DNA of 64,000 nt, taken from contig OY744465.1 of assembly GCA_963556145.1 (NCBI GenBank), positions 5,704,001-5,768,000 on the forward strand. The letters are read 5' to 3'. Positions within the stretch are counted from its first letter, which is position 1. Each line of letters opens with the position of its first letter. This document shows, one piece after another, positions 1-11,792 of this stretch. The translations under genes were made by a program, and so were the position numbers. The notes beneath the pieces are model-generated. The model searched no databases. It had not been told where the DNA came from and saw nothing but the letters and a program-made list of their open reading frames with translations. Origin of the DNA: Hygrocybe punicea (taxonomy: Eukaryota > Basidiomycota > Agaricomycetes > Agaricales > Hygrophoraceae).

Positions 1-118
1 GATGGCTAGCCGCGGTTTAGCTGTTGCCACAACGGTCTGGTCCGGCTAACAACCCATATATGGGTTAACCGTTGTTAGCCGTAGCCGAGCCGAGCCGGAC
101 CGAGCCATGGCAACACTA
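1..118. mobile_element. Right end of a non-autonomous hAT-like element
   Basis: The stretch ends in GAGCCATGGCAACACTA, nearly the same terminus as the complete element at 23440-24902, and shares its subterminal AGCCGAGCC-type repeats. The other end lies outside the window, so length and target duplication cannot be read; the 8 bases after it (cctctacc) would be the right-hand duplication if the family rule of 8 bp holds. No coding sequence. Confidence 0.7.
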
Positions 119-272
119 CCTCTACCCGGTGCAAGAAGGAGAGACGGCAATACTAAGCGCCCACCATCAGGTGGCTGTGTTGCCAGCTTCAGCTGGGAAA
201 TTTTTGCTCTGCACAGTGCCCAGGGATAATGATGGTTCCAGTGCTGGTGGCAGCCACTACGGTCGTGTTTTT

Positions 273-415
273 ATGGCGTGACAAATGCACTTTTATTATT
301 TCCTGTGATAGAAACTGCGCGTTTGCGCGATACAAGCTGCGTGTTTGCACGATGAGGTTAATACATTTAAAAAAAACATCTTCCTAGTCATAACTTAGTT
401 GCTACCAATCATATC
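273..415 (+). repeat. Left terminal inverted repeat of the integrase element
   Basis: About 142 bp that match the reverse complement of 6193-6333 with roughly ten differences, mostly transitions, plus one length change in an A run. It contains a run of GCGCGATACAAGCTG-type sequence repeated with variation, which may be transposase binding sites (inference). Confidence 0.9.
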
Positions 416-461
416 GGAGGAGCGGGCAAGAAGTGGAATCATTGTACACAAAAAAATTTGG

Positions 462-1273
462 TCATTGAACAATGAGCTTTTGAGCCAACTGTGCTCCAAC
501 ACTCTCGATGCAGCGGTTAGCATGCCTGAAACCAGCACCATCCTTCACCAATGCGAGCATGTCTCTCTTACATCCTTGGCCCATCTCGCCAAATTCCAGA
601 GTCTCGAAATGTTTGAGCGCATCATCGTACTTGAGTGGATTTCGTCCATCGAGTAAAAATCTGCCCATTCCATTCCACCACACAGTGTACCAATCTTCAT
701 TGCACCACTCGGGTTTGTTACAATCGGCAGCATGAAAGCTAATTATCGGTGGCTCAGTTGCAATGATCTGTTTATGCTCCTCGAGGGTCTCCTTGACTTC
801 TGCTACAGCCTGAAAAACGTTTGGACCGATCATGTTTTTATGTTCCATAGTTAGCTCATGAAATCGCGTGTCGACCAACCGTGAAAATGCGAATTCAAAG
901 AAAAGCCGTGTATTGAACTCGAAGCAGAGTTGGATTAGGTGAGCTGGATGGAAATGCCATTTGCGTGCTTGTATGCTGTGCATTGCAAAAAGCTGCGTGG
1001 ATTCTGACATGAAATAGCGGCTGAGATGGAGGAGTCGGACAAGAACATCATTCTGGAAGGGTGGTGGGGTGAATCTTCAATCGCAAGGTGAGTAATCCAT
1101 CTGTTATTATGTAGAGACTGAGTGTACCTTCCATACGCCTGCGAAATAAATATATCAAACTTGGCTTCGGCAACATTGAGAACACAAATGGGTTGAGCTT
1201 CTGTCCCTTCTATCCCTTCTGCGTCTGAAACAGTATTGTAAATCTGCGGCATTGAAAACATGTCCGAAAACAT
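462..1273 (-). CDS. Hypothetical protein of the integrase element
   Basis: Two overlapping minus-strand reading frames (1273-935 and 1010-462) look like exons of one gene of about 270 residues. The second exon starts near MSESTQLFAMHS and is rich in Trp, His and acidic residues (for example EWCNEDWYTVWWNGMGRF). I recognise no domain, signal peptide or membrane segment. It begins close to the left inverted repeat, so it is probably an element gene rather than a host gene. Exact splice sites are not settled. Confidence 0.45.
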
Positions 1274-1441
1274 CTTTGACGCTCGTGATAGTGTCTTTGA
1301 GTCAAGTTTGTAGAGAGTGTTTTTTACCTACTGCAAAAAAATCCATTCTCATTTAGTTGATTGGATGGAGGATAAAGGCACCTACATGAAAGACATGAGT
1401 CCCTTGGAGATCCCAATTAATTGGGTGTCTGATAGGGACTT

Positions 1442-2084
1442 GTGAAGTACTTTCTGCCATCTCGGAATGTGTCGGTTGTTGAATTGAGAAGAAAGGCTGA
1501 CAAAAAGAGACAGATGTCACGCCTTGTTCATTGTACCATCATGGTTGATATCCTTCGTCCCCAGCCCGACTTCCATTGGCTTGCTAATGGTCTTAGGGAT
1601 GTAATCACTCAGGTTGAGCTCATCCCAAACATTCCACCTCCTGGGGATAATATTCGAGAGTTATTGGACCTTATCAAACAACTAAGCACCAAAATCGATG
1701 GCATCCAGACCACGGTTGATAGGATTGACCAAATGTGAGTGCATGTTTTTACATGGTATTATTGCATGTCTCATGAAGATGCTCTTAGCCAACGTTTGAT
1801 GCCAATGTGCCTTGCAAATTCCAGTGCTGGTTGGAGTGCCCCATTGCGAGGACTCCAAGGTCTACTCCAAGCACCAGCACCAAGGACTCGTGAGGAATTG
1901 ATTGCATTTACAAGTATGTATTGTACTTTCTATGAGCAGGAAATACTTATTTGGTGCCACAGCCGCAAACTGCATAGCAGCCGCAAACAATCTTGGTCTC
2001 CCGATGCTACCCCCCAACCCAGCTCCCACAGTAGCTGTTCGAAGACAACAGATTGCGGATTACCTAGGTGTGATCCTGGACTGA
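1442..2084 (+). CDS. Small coiled-coil-like hypothetical protein of the integrase element
   Basis: Plus-strand frame 1442-1738 encodes about 98 residues ending in a heptad-like stretch (RELLDLIKQLSTKIDGIQTT), followed by a GTGAGT donor. A later stretch (about 1820-1912, then 1935-2084) has open frames ending ADYLGVILD and stop. This suggests a short gene of two or three exons, but I could not place the last junction with a normal-length intron, so the 3' part may be frameshifted. Function unknown. It is the only plus-strand gene in the element. Confidence 0.4.
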
Positions 2085-2442
2085 ATCAAAGGGTAAGATT
2101 TTGACCTGTCTCATTCAGTGATTCATCTATTTATGCGAAATAGAAAAGCGCGATTACTCCCTCGTTTCTCTTTATATCAATGCATTGTACAATAGTTTTG
2201 AAATGAGCATTGTATATTCCCATGAATGTCTTATCCTGCTCAACTGATGCTCAGCGATGCCATCAACAAAGAGCACGCTTAAGTTCCACCCTCGTGTTAC
2301 CAACTTGGTAATATTTTCTGTATTTACTTCGTAACATCTACGTTTGGATTATGGAAGTGATAGTAAAGGTGAAAGAGTGGCAGCGGCTTGGCAAGAAATA
2401 ATAGAGAGTGTGGGATGAAATGTTGGAATGTAATGACAGGGA

Positions 2443-3941
2443 TCAAATAGTGACTCGACGGATTTCATAGGCAGGTGCCCACGGATTGATAAATGTTGTA
2501 GGGTCCCACTCGCTGCACAAAAATAATTCATCCGCCAAGGGCGCTACAACTCGCGGGGGTCGGGACACAGAGCGCAATGCCACGGCCACTGTGTTCGCAG
2601 TCACAGGTACTTGTGTTGGGGGAAAGGGGACCAACAATGTACTAAAGTTGCTGTTGACAGAGCGGTGAGGTTCAATATGTCCTGTATTGGATTCAGGGAA
2701 ATCTACACGGAAAACCATACATTAGTGTGAAATGGGGGGAAATCCAACAACATACGGCCTGAAGGACCAGCTTCGGAGATCCTGGACATGCCCATTGTCG
2801 GGTTCTCACAAGAAGCCCGGCTTAATACCCTGGATTGTTTGGGTTGCCTGGCAGTAGCGCTAGAATCAATCTCTGTTTTGGTGGCCCTCTTCTCAGATTC
2901 AGAAGAGGAATCACGAACACGCTTCTTTGAGATGATGCGTGGTTGGGCTGCGAGTTGACAAATCAGTTTTAGCATTGGCATATGTAACAACAGACAAACC
3001 GCTCGCATCACTGCTCTCAGAATCTTGTGAACCAGAGTCTTCCTCAGCCACGTAATTTGGATCCCAGCTTTTATAAACCTTGACAGGAATGGCATCACGA
3101 AAGGCTGGAACTGTGATCAGTGTTTGAACATACAAACAATAATCCACTCACCGAAGTAGATATGTGAGTCTGCAATACTACATTTCTCTCGTCCCTTATA
3201 GCGAAATAGATCCCTCCCCGTTGGCTGCATAGTAGGTACAACAGATAACTGTTGGCCTTCTTTGTTCAAAAGTACCCACTGCAGATCATCACGATTGCGG
3301 GTTCGACGATTTACCATTGAGTGAATATAACCAAATGCAAGTGGGAAGATTTCTTCGAGCCACAACTCAACTCGCCGGTAGTCCCAGTTTTGGTTGAATG
3401 CAAGGTTGCCATCTAGCTTCACACAGCCTCTCTGCTCCATTAATGCAAGTGTTGTGCGTGATGGAGGCCGCTTGTCGTTCAAATCTCCTTCAGGCTGTTC
3501 AAATAGTGTAATCATCATTCATTGATGTGGTAGACGGATAGATGGACTCACATCTACGCCACAAATAATTGCAACAATGGAGGAAACCTGCACCAGCTTT
3601 GCATCGGCCTGATGACAGTATGAGTCCATGATTATGCAAGAGCTAACAATACGCACCAAAGATTTGCCTTTGCTGCGAGACAACTTTCCCGATTTTCCAC
3701 CAGAAAATCCTTGAAGCGTCTCTGCTCTAGCCTTCTCGAAAGTGGGCGGAATGGACTTCTTTCTTTCAAGGTCTTGAAAGATTTTCAGTACACTGGCCTT
3801 TTCTGTGGGTTCAGCCGCTAACTTCGGGTGTTTGCTTCTACCATGGCCACACTCCGCACATGCCAGTGGTGTAGTAGGGTCTTCCGAAGGTGAGAACTCT
3901 TCACAATCACAGTTATTGCCCCCTCGGCATAAAGGTAACAT
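2443..3941 (-). CDS. Hypothetical protein with Cys-rich N-terminus, integrase element
   Basis: The minus-strand gene starts at 3941 (MLPLCRGGNNCDCEEFSP) and has a Cys/His-rich beginning (CDCEEF..CAECGHGRSKH) that could bind zinc. Open segments continue through 3518-3117, 3147-2911, 3098-2703 and 2718-2443, separated by short intron-like gaps. The middle is a moderately conserved-looking region (DDLQWVLLNKEGQQL); the C-terminal part is acidic and Ser-rich, hence probably disordered. No catalytic motif is visible. It lies just downstream of the integrase gene on the same strand, so the two could be a functional pair as in other two-gene DNA elements (inference). Confidence 0.5.
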
Positions 3942-4019
3942 GAGGCCACCACAAGTGAGCGATGAGCGAAGACGTCAAATGAACCAAATTTTATATAAGC
4001 TCTGCTCGGACTCCAAACT

Positions 4020-6137
4020 CTAAATATTACAAGTATCGCTATTCAAGAAGTGTGTAAGTACATGTAGTGCTTGGACCCATAGAATCGCTCGGCTCTTCCA
4101 GATGGGATCTGCTAGTGATAGCTGGACTCCCTTCCCACCTCGTTTCCCCACTGGAAGAAATTCTAGAAATGGATAATCATCACCTTCCCACTCATCTGGG
4201 TGCAAACCATACCCTCTCAGTTGGAGTTCCTGCTCAATAACCTTTGCAAGAACCAGTAGAAAATGTTCCTCGGTTTTCTTGTCACCAAATGGGTTGCTAT
4301 GATGGGGGGTGCTGACGCCTTCATGTTGGACATTTGACTGTTGGTCTGCACGTAGTGGGGCTGGGATGTCTGATCTCGAACCAGCATTGTCCCGAGGATG
4401 TCCGGCTCCTGTTTGGCCATTATGATGGTGGACTCTGTCTCCATAGGTACCGTAGTAACGATCAATGATGTCGGGATGCAATCCCTCACAGTCATCCTTA
4501 TCGATGCCATGCTTGAGTTGTCCGAGTAACCGCAAGTCCTCTCGCAAAGCAGTAAGCATCGGAGTGTTGGAAGGTATATTATTAGAACATACATTTGGGC
4601 TTTTGTCATTTGCACTTGCAATTGGATGGCAATTCCATTCCTTCTGAAACTCAGCACAATCGTTGTTGATGTCCTGGAGGAAGAGCATATGGAGAAGCCA
4701 CAGATGGGCTGGATTGGAGGCGTCCAAGTGATTGTGGCTCTCAAGTTGGCTGAAGAATGCTCTCCAACGGCGTGCAAACTGCGTACCAACCTCCACCCAA
4801 AGACGTTCGATTCGTGTGTTGCGGGTTGAGCTTTATACACACATATTGTCAGTAAAATTGATCATTCAGTATGGCTAAACTCACGAGCCCCACATGAATG
4901 ATGAACATTTGGGGCCGTTCTTCACTATCATGTATATCGCACAGTACACATTTTCTCCTCCTCGATCCCCACGCATACTAGATGGCATACCATATTCACC
5001 CAAGGCGTCAAGAAAAAGATCGAGGACTGTTATTGCACAATTATTTGTGCTTGCCCGTAAGGCGGTAACCTGTAATTTTATATGGCGGTTCAGTTTTCAT
5101 AATAGAATAGTTGAGCCATCACCTGCTGAACTTACTGTTCTGGAGTAACCATCAATGAATCCATGTATGACTATCCCCCATCATATCAATTTATGATGTC
5201 CATCGAGATGCCATAAGGCGTTAGGCCGCTTTACAAGATACTTCTTCCGTCGGATCACTTTTCGTTCTCGCAAAACCTGACCCAGCCCATCCACCCGCTT
5301 CAACGATAATTTTACACGACAGCGTTGGATTTGAAGCCCATGGTTTCGTAGAAACCCTACTAGGTAGCGTATTCCTGATTCTGGTTTTCGAGCCTTGAAT
5401 GTCCGGACCAGAATGTCCAGATCAGCATTGCTGATCCTGGAATATTGTGGGAGAACACCGTGCCGTTTCATATATAGACGAAGTACATTCTGATGCATGC
5501 CGAGTAAGTCTGCAAGTTCAGTGAGCCTCAGCTGGTGTTGGGCAGAGGAGGTTTCATGGAGAAAATCGAGATTGACTACTTTACGAGGACGTCCTGGTTT
5601 GCCAGTTCGAACTAAGGTGACCACGTCTGGTACTATGACTCGAGCATCCTCACTAGAATACAGAGTACAATAAAAACAGTAGCAATTGATGTTAAAATTT
5701 ACCCACCATTCTCCAGCGAGCTCCCCAATGCCCCGTAGAGTGACCACCAGATTTCCAAACAGCTCAGCACCAGTCTGGAGCCATTCCACAGGCAATCGAG
5801 ACTCATCGGGACTCCCTTCAGCCTCACTCTCCTTCTCCATCGCAACAAGAACAGGTATAGCATCAGAGATTATGATATCGATGTGAAAAGCTACTCGGAG
5901 TGGGTCGATGGCAGAATCTTGCTGGATGATGTTAGATGCGTGACGGTAAATGTCGGCCAGTACTTGATGGGCAATTTGAATGTTGGCTGACCAAGTGTGA
6001 TGCAATGCATGAGGTAGAGAAGGGAAGGTCGACGGAAGAGTTGGAGGAGATGGAGGTGCAGGTGAACTCATACTTGAGCTCGAGCGCAAGGTCAAGACTG
6101 GTGATCTGATCCGAGTCAGTCCAAAATGGTAAATCAT
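4020..6137 (-). pseudogene. rve-type DDE integrase / transposase, one nonsense codon
   Basis: Reads from 6137 (or an internal Met at about 6071, MSSPAPPSPPTLP) to a stop at 4020. The N-terminal part is Pro/Ser-rich, then comes a helix-turn-helix-like region (about 5600-5440, HQLRLTELADLLGMHQNVLR) and the integrase core. The first Asp sits in ALWHLDGHHKLI, the second in MRGDRGGEN, and the Glu in NTRIERLW, with 34 residues between the last two (DD34E, close to retroviral DD35E). Introns lie near 5700-5650, 5130-5075 and 4890-4830. A TGA at 5181-5183 replaces what is probably CGA. The C-terminal 250 residues hold FARRWRAFFSQLE and a conserved tail. Its role would be cutting and joining of element ends in the nucleus. 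Confidence 0.85.
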
Positions 6138-6192
6138 TTCAGTCTGTTAGCTTGATTCCGTTTCTTGCCCACTCCTCTGATATGCTTAATAT

Positions 6193-6333
6193 ATATGATT
6201 GGTAGCAACTAAGTTATGACTAGGAAGATGTTTTTTTTAATGTATTAACCTCATCGCACAAACGCACAGCTTGTATCGCGCAAACGTGCAGTCTCTATCG
6301 CGGGAAATAATAAAAGTGCATTTGTCACGCCAT
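6193..6333 (-). repeat. Right terminal inverted repeat of the integrase element
   Basis: Inverted partner of 273-415. The extreme end reads GTGCATTTGTCACGCCAT. The integrase gene starts about 60 bp inside this repeat and reads away from it. Confidence 0.9.
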
Positions 6334-6341
6334 ATGTTTTT

Positions 6342-6963
6342 GGCCGGCATCATCACAGCGCTGGGAGATGTTCCACGGCCGATGCAGGGTTATCAAATTG
6401 GCAACCTTTCAAATGGCCTTCACACTGGAAAATAAACAATTTCAGTTGTACTGGAAACTAGCCCGAAATTAATAATTTTGAGACCATAATTAGGCTAGCC
6501 GGAAACAGTCCAAAAATGATTAATTCCGGCACCCCTGAAAACAACAGTGGAAATATAAAAACAGGTTCTGTTTCGGGGTTGGATAATAAGTTGTCTCGAA
6601 ACATAAGTATCTCGTGATCTGGAACTGATTCTGCAAACTTGAGTTTCTGAATTCAATTTGGACTGTCTGTTGATAATAATTTGGGGTAGTCGAAAATGTT
6701 ACCCTGAACAATTAAATTTAGATATTTATTTTCGGCTATTGTGCACCAAAAGTTCCTTCGCCAATTGTTGGGTTCCCCAAACGGAAACTGATAAATTTAG
6801 TTTCAGTAGTCCCTGAACAAGGTGGATGATGATTGGATGATGATCGTAAGCTCACTGTAGGCTCACTGTAAGCTCATCGTGCATCATGGTAAAAGATCGC
6901 ATGCATCATATATTATATTCTCAGTATTGTACAAGATTAATCCTATAACTTCGTTGAGCTACT
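6342..6963. other. No gene seen; AT-rich spacer between two elements
   Basis: No convincing reading frame. The last 130 bp hold short direct repeats (TAAGCTCACTGTAGGCTCACTGTAAGCTC and nearby ATGATGATTGGATGATGATC) that could be the subterminal part of the neighbouring TNP2 element. I could not find a CACTA-type terminus to prove it. Confidence 0.4.
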
Positions 6964-9900
6964 TCATATGAGAATTTGCCAAGAACATACCCTTGATAGA
7001 TTGAGAATGACAGCCCACTCAGAAGAAAGCTCAAACCATGCCACATGAGAAACTACTGACTCCACAGGAACAATGTCATCTGGACCATCCGCCATCTTCG
7101 AAGAGTACAATTTCACAGGAAAGAACGGGTATCTACAGAAGGGGTCATATTTTGTTGTAGGAAGAGGTGCTTGGCACTTTATATGTAAGTAGACTTGATG
7201 GCCAGAGCATCTGATACATTGAATACTCCCCGTGGTGGGGTCCATGGAGGAACGCATAGGATAATAGAGAACCAGACTGTTGCCAAGATGTGTCAAACAA
7301 CATGAGAATATGACTCCATTGCGAGAATAGTGAGCTTGTTCGCCATGGAGGAAGTAGGGGTTCGGGTATGGCTCACTGTGGCTGAAATCTGTAGTCCCTG
7401 ACGAGAAGGCCTTGTCGAATAGGATTTTGAACTGTCGAATAACTTCAGGACAATCTGATTGCTTCAACCACCGCCGCAGATTGGTTCCTTGCACATATGA
7501 GCGAGATATTGTGGCTTCCATCACACCTAAGGCATGGTCATCACTGAAATGTGCATGAATGAGAACAGGTGACACTTACCACCGATCTTATCATTAGTGT
7601 TGATCTTTTGTAAGGTACCGATCAATCATTCAAAAGGAAAACACCACCACGAGATAACAGGACCAAACAATAGAAGGAAGTCATAGATATGGAAAGATGC
7701 ATGAACATTCAGCCTGCGCTGATGCTTCAGAGTGTGAGGGTGGAGCTTGTGCAAATAATCAACCCATTCCTTCATGAGTTTGCAGTATGCAGTTGCACGG
7801 CAAGTGTTCATCGTATATCGACAAGCAATGGTGACCGCTTGGCACAGCGCCATTGTATGATCCAAGACACTGAGAGTATAGGAGCCAGTCTTGGGTGGGG
7901 AACCATTGTCTTCTCCCCACGAGGTGATGAGGGCTATGGGAATATAGATGGTGCTCAAAATGCGCCATTTGTCTGCTTTAATAGTGCCTGAAGCACTCTC
8001 CCCATAATTAGCTGGCACAGAATTAATCCACGATGGAGTAACAGTCTCCTTGATGACTCAGTGTATGTGCTGAATAGTGTCCATATTAGTCGGTTTTTGG
8101 GGATGGCTTGAACCCAAGGGCATGCTGCGGCTCTGTAGTAGGTGTCCCTGACCTGTCACGTGACCCGATTCCCACGGTTGATTGTAGTCAGTAGCTGATC
8201 TGATGTAGTAGAGAGTTCTCATCCTAGTCTTTCCGGGCTTTCCAGCTAGACTCTGTCGGAGAGTCCCTCAGCAGCCTCTGACCCTCTCCAGCACTATGAG
8301 AAACATATAATGATCAATTTATTGATATAAATGGACTTAGGTCAACTCACCCAGTTCACCAGTAGTTGTGCGAAGTGCTTTTTTGATTTCGCAGGGACTA
8401 GCACATTCTGTTCTGATATGAGATGTGTCGGTAATCCAAGAGAATGACAGATAAACTTGAGAGGTGAAAGATTCTTGTTCAGGAGTTTAGCCTTTAAACC
8501 ATCCTCAGTAACTGATCCTGGCCCACTTTTTCGAATGACACGATGAGGATGTCCTGAAGCTCAGATATTTGACTGATCTCCCTGTCATTCTGGATGTGGA
8601 ATGCAAGAGGAACATCTGGATGGTATCGCGTCCAAGGATAAGAAAATGCCAGAATAGAAGGGATGTTGTTTTTGAGCTTCTTTGCATCAAGTTCCAAGAC
8701 ATGCCAACAGTGATATTGGACCAAGCCCTCAAGGATACAATGCATGCTATCAATCACAAGCATCCTTGTCGGGTCCCAGTATGGTAATCTCCAGAATTCT
8801 AACCACTGTACACCATATTCATTGAAGATGGCCTTCCTCTTGGGCAGAGTTTGCACATCTCACCAAGCTTCAGCTTGCTGATGCATTTCTGAAACATCCT
8901 GCAACTGCCAAGACTCAAAGTTTGTGTCATACATGGTACCATGTCCAAATCCGTTGCATACAGTGCAGTAGAAGTCTGATTTGATCCCTGCCATCCCCGA
9001 CACCTTACGGGCAGCAGGCAGATCATTTACAGAGATGACAATGGCGGCATTAACGTCGTGGCCTTTTTTGGGGCTCGAAGCTGTTTGAGAAAGATGGATC
9101 CCAGGGTTCCATGCAACAATGCACTCGTCGATGATGGGCCTGACAAAGAAGGCCATATCAGCTGTTTCAGGCTCATGAGGGCCTGGTATGATACCCACAA
9201 GAAAAAGATGCTCCGGTTGGTAGCGAATTGACTTGGGAAGATTGAGGATTGTAACGAAATCAAGCCAATGGAGTCATGATTCTTGCGCTTCCGTATGCCT
9301 TGTGGATTGAAGAAATCTGTGTGTATTGCGAGTGCCAAGCGAACTTTATCACCATGGTCAATGAAGAGCTGACCCAGGATTGGTCCTTTGAACTTCTTCA
9401 TGAAGTCAGCATGGAATATGTTGGTCATGTCCGTGTTACAAGGTTCACGCATGGCATCATCGCAGGCTTTGTCACAGAGTCACTCAACCTCAGCATCTGA
9501 CAGCAATCGTGAAAGCCAATCTGTAAGAGATGTGGCCACGAATGGTTTGATGGGCTGACGGTGGCCATTACGGTGGCCATTATGTTGCTCCAACAGCCCC
9601 ACACCACACATCCGAGATCCTGAATCTTCCAATACACGATTGATGCAAATGGCAGGATAGGTCATGGTGGTGGACGTACGATCGATGGTGGGCTTGTATG
9701 TGCAGCTACAGGTTGGACAAATGGCATATGTGGTGGTATTGCTGTCAAGTTTGAACTGGTTGAGAACGGTGAACAAGCTTGTCAGAAGCTGACTGAGGAT
9801 ATGACGCTGATGCTCGTCATACTCCTTGCTATTACTTCATCCCATAGCTATCACCATTTTTACTAGCAGCGTCACAATTCCAATAATAAAATTACATGGA

Positions 9901-11037
9901 TTGCTGGCTAGTCCGAGGATGACATTGCACATGATTCCTAATAACATCACGACCTGGGCTATTGTATCCAGTTTTCCTACAGGATTTTTATAGACATATG
10001 CTGCATCATAAGGGACAGGTTCACTATTTGGGGGTGGGGGTAGCATGGTGCTTAAGACGGTAATGCGAGAGTCCAGGTCTCTTAGTAAGGTAAGAAGTGG
10101 CTCTTTGTGGGCAAGTACTCATTTGTTTTTTCATCGGACAGATAGCAGGGATTGGCCTGCAGAGTGGATATGCATTGCAGTAGTGTTCAGCTTGGATCTC
10201 ATATGAGTAACCTGGTTAGCATCCCGAATATCGAAGTCTTGGTCCACGTTAAGTGTCTCCTGAATGTCGAGCATATGTTTCCTGATAACATTCAAGTCCT
10301 TCTTAATCCAACCACTAGTGGGCCGAGTCAATGAGAACATAGGAGGACTGGACTCGCTTGAAGAATGGGATGACTGTGGAGGTGGTGATATCGGTGGGTT
10401 TGCAATATGGGCAGGACTGGTGTGGATGACCAATGCAGAGGAACTGTCAAGAACAGCACAAACGCTACCAATGATGTCATGGAGGGGTGGAGTGTTGATT
10501 GTAGTAGAATGCTGTTGTCTAGAGGCTTGGAACTCATCGCGAGAAGACCAAAGCTTGCTTGGCTGCTGGGTAACATCAAGTCCCCTGTCCGTCAATGTTA
10601 TGGCCACCACAAGATCAGCGAGATCACTGGTCTCATCCTGAGAAGTGTTGACATTGATAAAAAAATAGAGGGATGGAAAGCATCAACTCACTTCATCCCC
10701 GATATTCAAAGCTGCCATCTTCTTGACTACACGAGATTCTTCACAGGCTTGGAGCCCTGACACTCTGGTGGGTATGGATATGACCTGCATCAAATGGTAT
10801 TGGCATTGGTGCGAGCTAGAGGGATGGGAATGATCAACTCACCTCATCCATCATATGTAGGGCTGCTTTCGGCTTGACTACTCTAGATTCATTGTGTGCT
10901 AACTCTCGAGAGGGAATAGATATAACCTGCCCTGAATCCAGGCATTGCAAAGCAAGATGGTGCGCCAGCCTATCCGATTTGAGGACTTGATGTTCATGAG
11001 GTTGCAGCCGACATTGACAAACATAGAATTGCTTCAT
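6964..11037 (-). pseudogene. TNP2-type (CACTA superfamily) transposase, degenerate
   Basis: A multi-exon minus-strand gene starting near 11037 (MKQFYVCQCRLQPHEHQV). Domain order: a Cys/His N-terminus; a Ser/Pro-rich linker (10610-10131); a hydrophobic segment (9990-9840, VVMLLGIMCNVILGL); a zinc-knuckle-like YAICPTCSCTYKP (about 9710); then the TNP2 core with DFFNPQGIRKRKN, a diagnostic GIIPGPHEP block (about 9190), and DSMHCILEGLVQYHCWHV near 8740. The C-terminal part (8018-6964) carries SWWCFPFERLIGTLQKINTN, a family hallmark. Stops interrupt the frame, for example TGA at 9837-9839, and the core is broken into many frames, so it is probably dead. It would bind its element's ends and catalyse cut-and-paste transposition. 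Confidence 0.85.
10690..10925 (-). repeat. Duplicated small exon in the TNP2 gene
   Basis: Two minus-strand segments encode similar peptides. One ends ESRVVKPKAALHMMDEVS (to about 10855) and one ends EESRVVKKMAALNIGDEVS (to about 10690); both are preceded by QVISIP or VISIP. Each ends at a GTGAG donor-like site. This looks like a tandem exon duplication about 160 bp apart. Confidence 0.75.
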
Positions 11038-11038
11038 C

Positions 11039-11175
11039 GTACGACTGTCTTGTCAGTGTTATACACCAACAAGAAGGCAAAGATAACAACTGTCTTGTCA
11101 GCATTATACACCAACAAGGCAAAGATAACAACTGTCTTGTCAGCATTATACACTAACAAGAAGGCAAAGATAATG
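11039..11175 (+). repeat. Three tandem copies of a ~47 bp repeat
   Basis: A unit of the type ACTGTCTTGTCAGCATTATA followed by caccaacaagaaggcaaagataaca is repeated three times with few changes; the middle copy is 3 bp shorter. It sits immediately upstream of the TNP2 start codon, where promoter or transposase-binding repeats would be expected (inference). Confidence 0.9.
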
Positions 11176-11339
11176 GCACAAAGGTGGTGGTGGTTCAGTG
11201 GGATTGATGATGAGAGGGATAACAAGAGAGGGATAATGAGAGAGGGATAATGAGAGAGGGATAACGACACTGCATTTTTTCAACAATAGCATGAGTTCAG
11301 AGAGTCGTCAGGGCAGTATAGAACAATAAAGGTAATCCA

Positions 11340-11790
11340 GATTGAACCACGCCCGCCAGACATTAAACATCTGGGGGACAGAGGCAAACACAATCCGATC
11401 GGCATTTAAATGTCAATCGGATGCACTGAGATGTGGTGTTGAGAGAACACGTCATGTGCCTATCCGTATGAGCGTAAGCTATCTTAATGTTTATCACTGG
11501 CATCAAGACAACTTCTGCCCGATGTTTAATGTCAGGCAGATGGGCTGTGCGATGTTTAAACATCGTTCAGCACATTTCTGCACCTGCACATGGCCTCTCT
11601 GATCCTCTTCTCTGTTTGATGTTTAACGTTGTACAGGCACAATAAACAATTTACACTGTTCAATGTTTTACATCGTACAGTGCGTATGATGACCCATTGC
11701 TAATTAACCACATTTCACACCAGCACAATATACAGCTTACACTGTTTGATGTTTTATGTTGTACAGTCATATGATACCCCACCGCTAATT
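11340..11790. repeat. Cluster of GATGTTTAA-type palindromic repeats, no gene
   Basis: About eight variants of GATGTTTAA / ACATTAAACATC occur in both orientations. They include the perfect palindrome CGATGTTTAAACATCG (11550-11565), and most are followed by GTACAG, GTTCAG or GCAG. The cluster lies between the TNP2 gene and the accessory gene, like subterminal or internal binding sites of a CACTA-type element (inference). Confidence 0.7.
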
Positions 11791-11792
11791 GC

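Larger units (their letters stand above)
273..6333. mobile_element. Long-TIR DNA element encoding an rve-type integrase
   Basis: A 6.06 kb unit bounded by inverted repeats of about 140 bp that begin ATGGCGTGACAAATGCAC at each end. The outer flanks are gtgttttt (265-272) and atgttttt (6334-6341), 7 of 8 bases alike and so a possible 8 bp target duplication. Inside are four gene models: two minus-strand and one plus-strand of unknown role, and a minus-strand DDE integrase. An rve-fold integrase within long terminal inverted repeats recalls Ginger-type DNA transposons, but I do not recognise this exact family. One nonsense codon in the integrase suggests the copy is no longer autonomous. Confidence 0.85.

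Noticed and set aside
1739..2104. 121-residue frame as a separate gene
   Set aside because: It starts inside what looks like the intron and last exons of the small plus-strand gene and changes frame relative to them.
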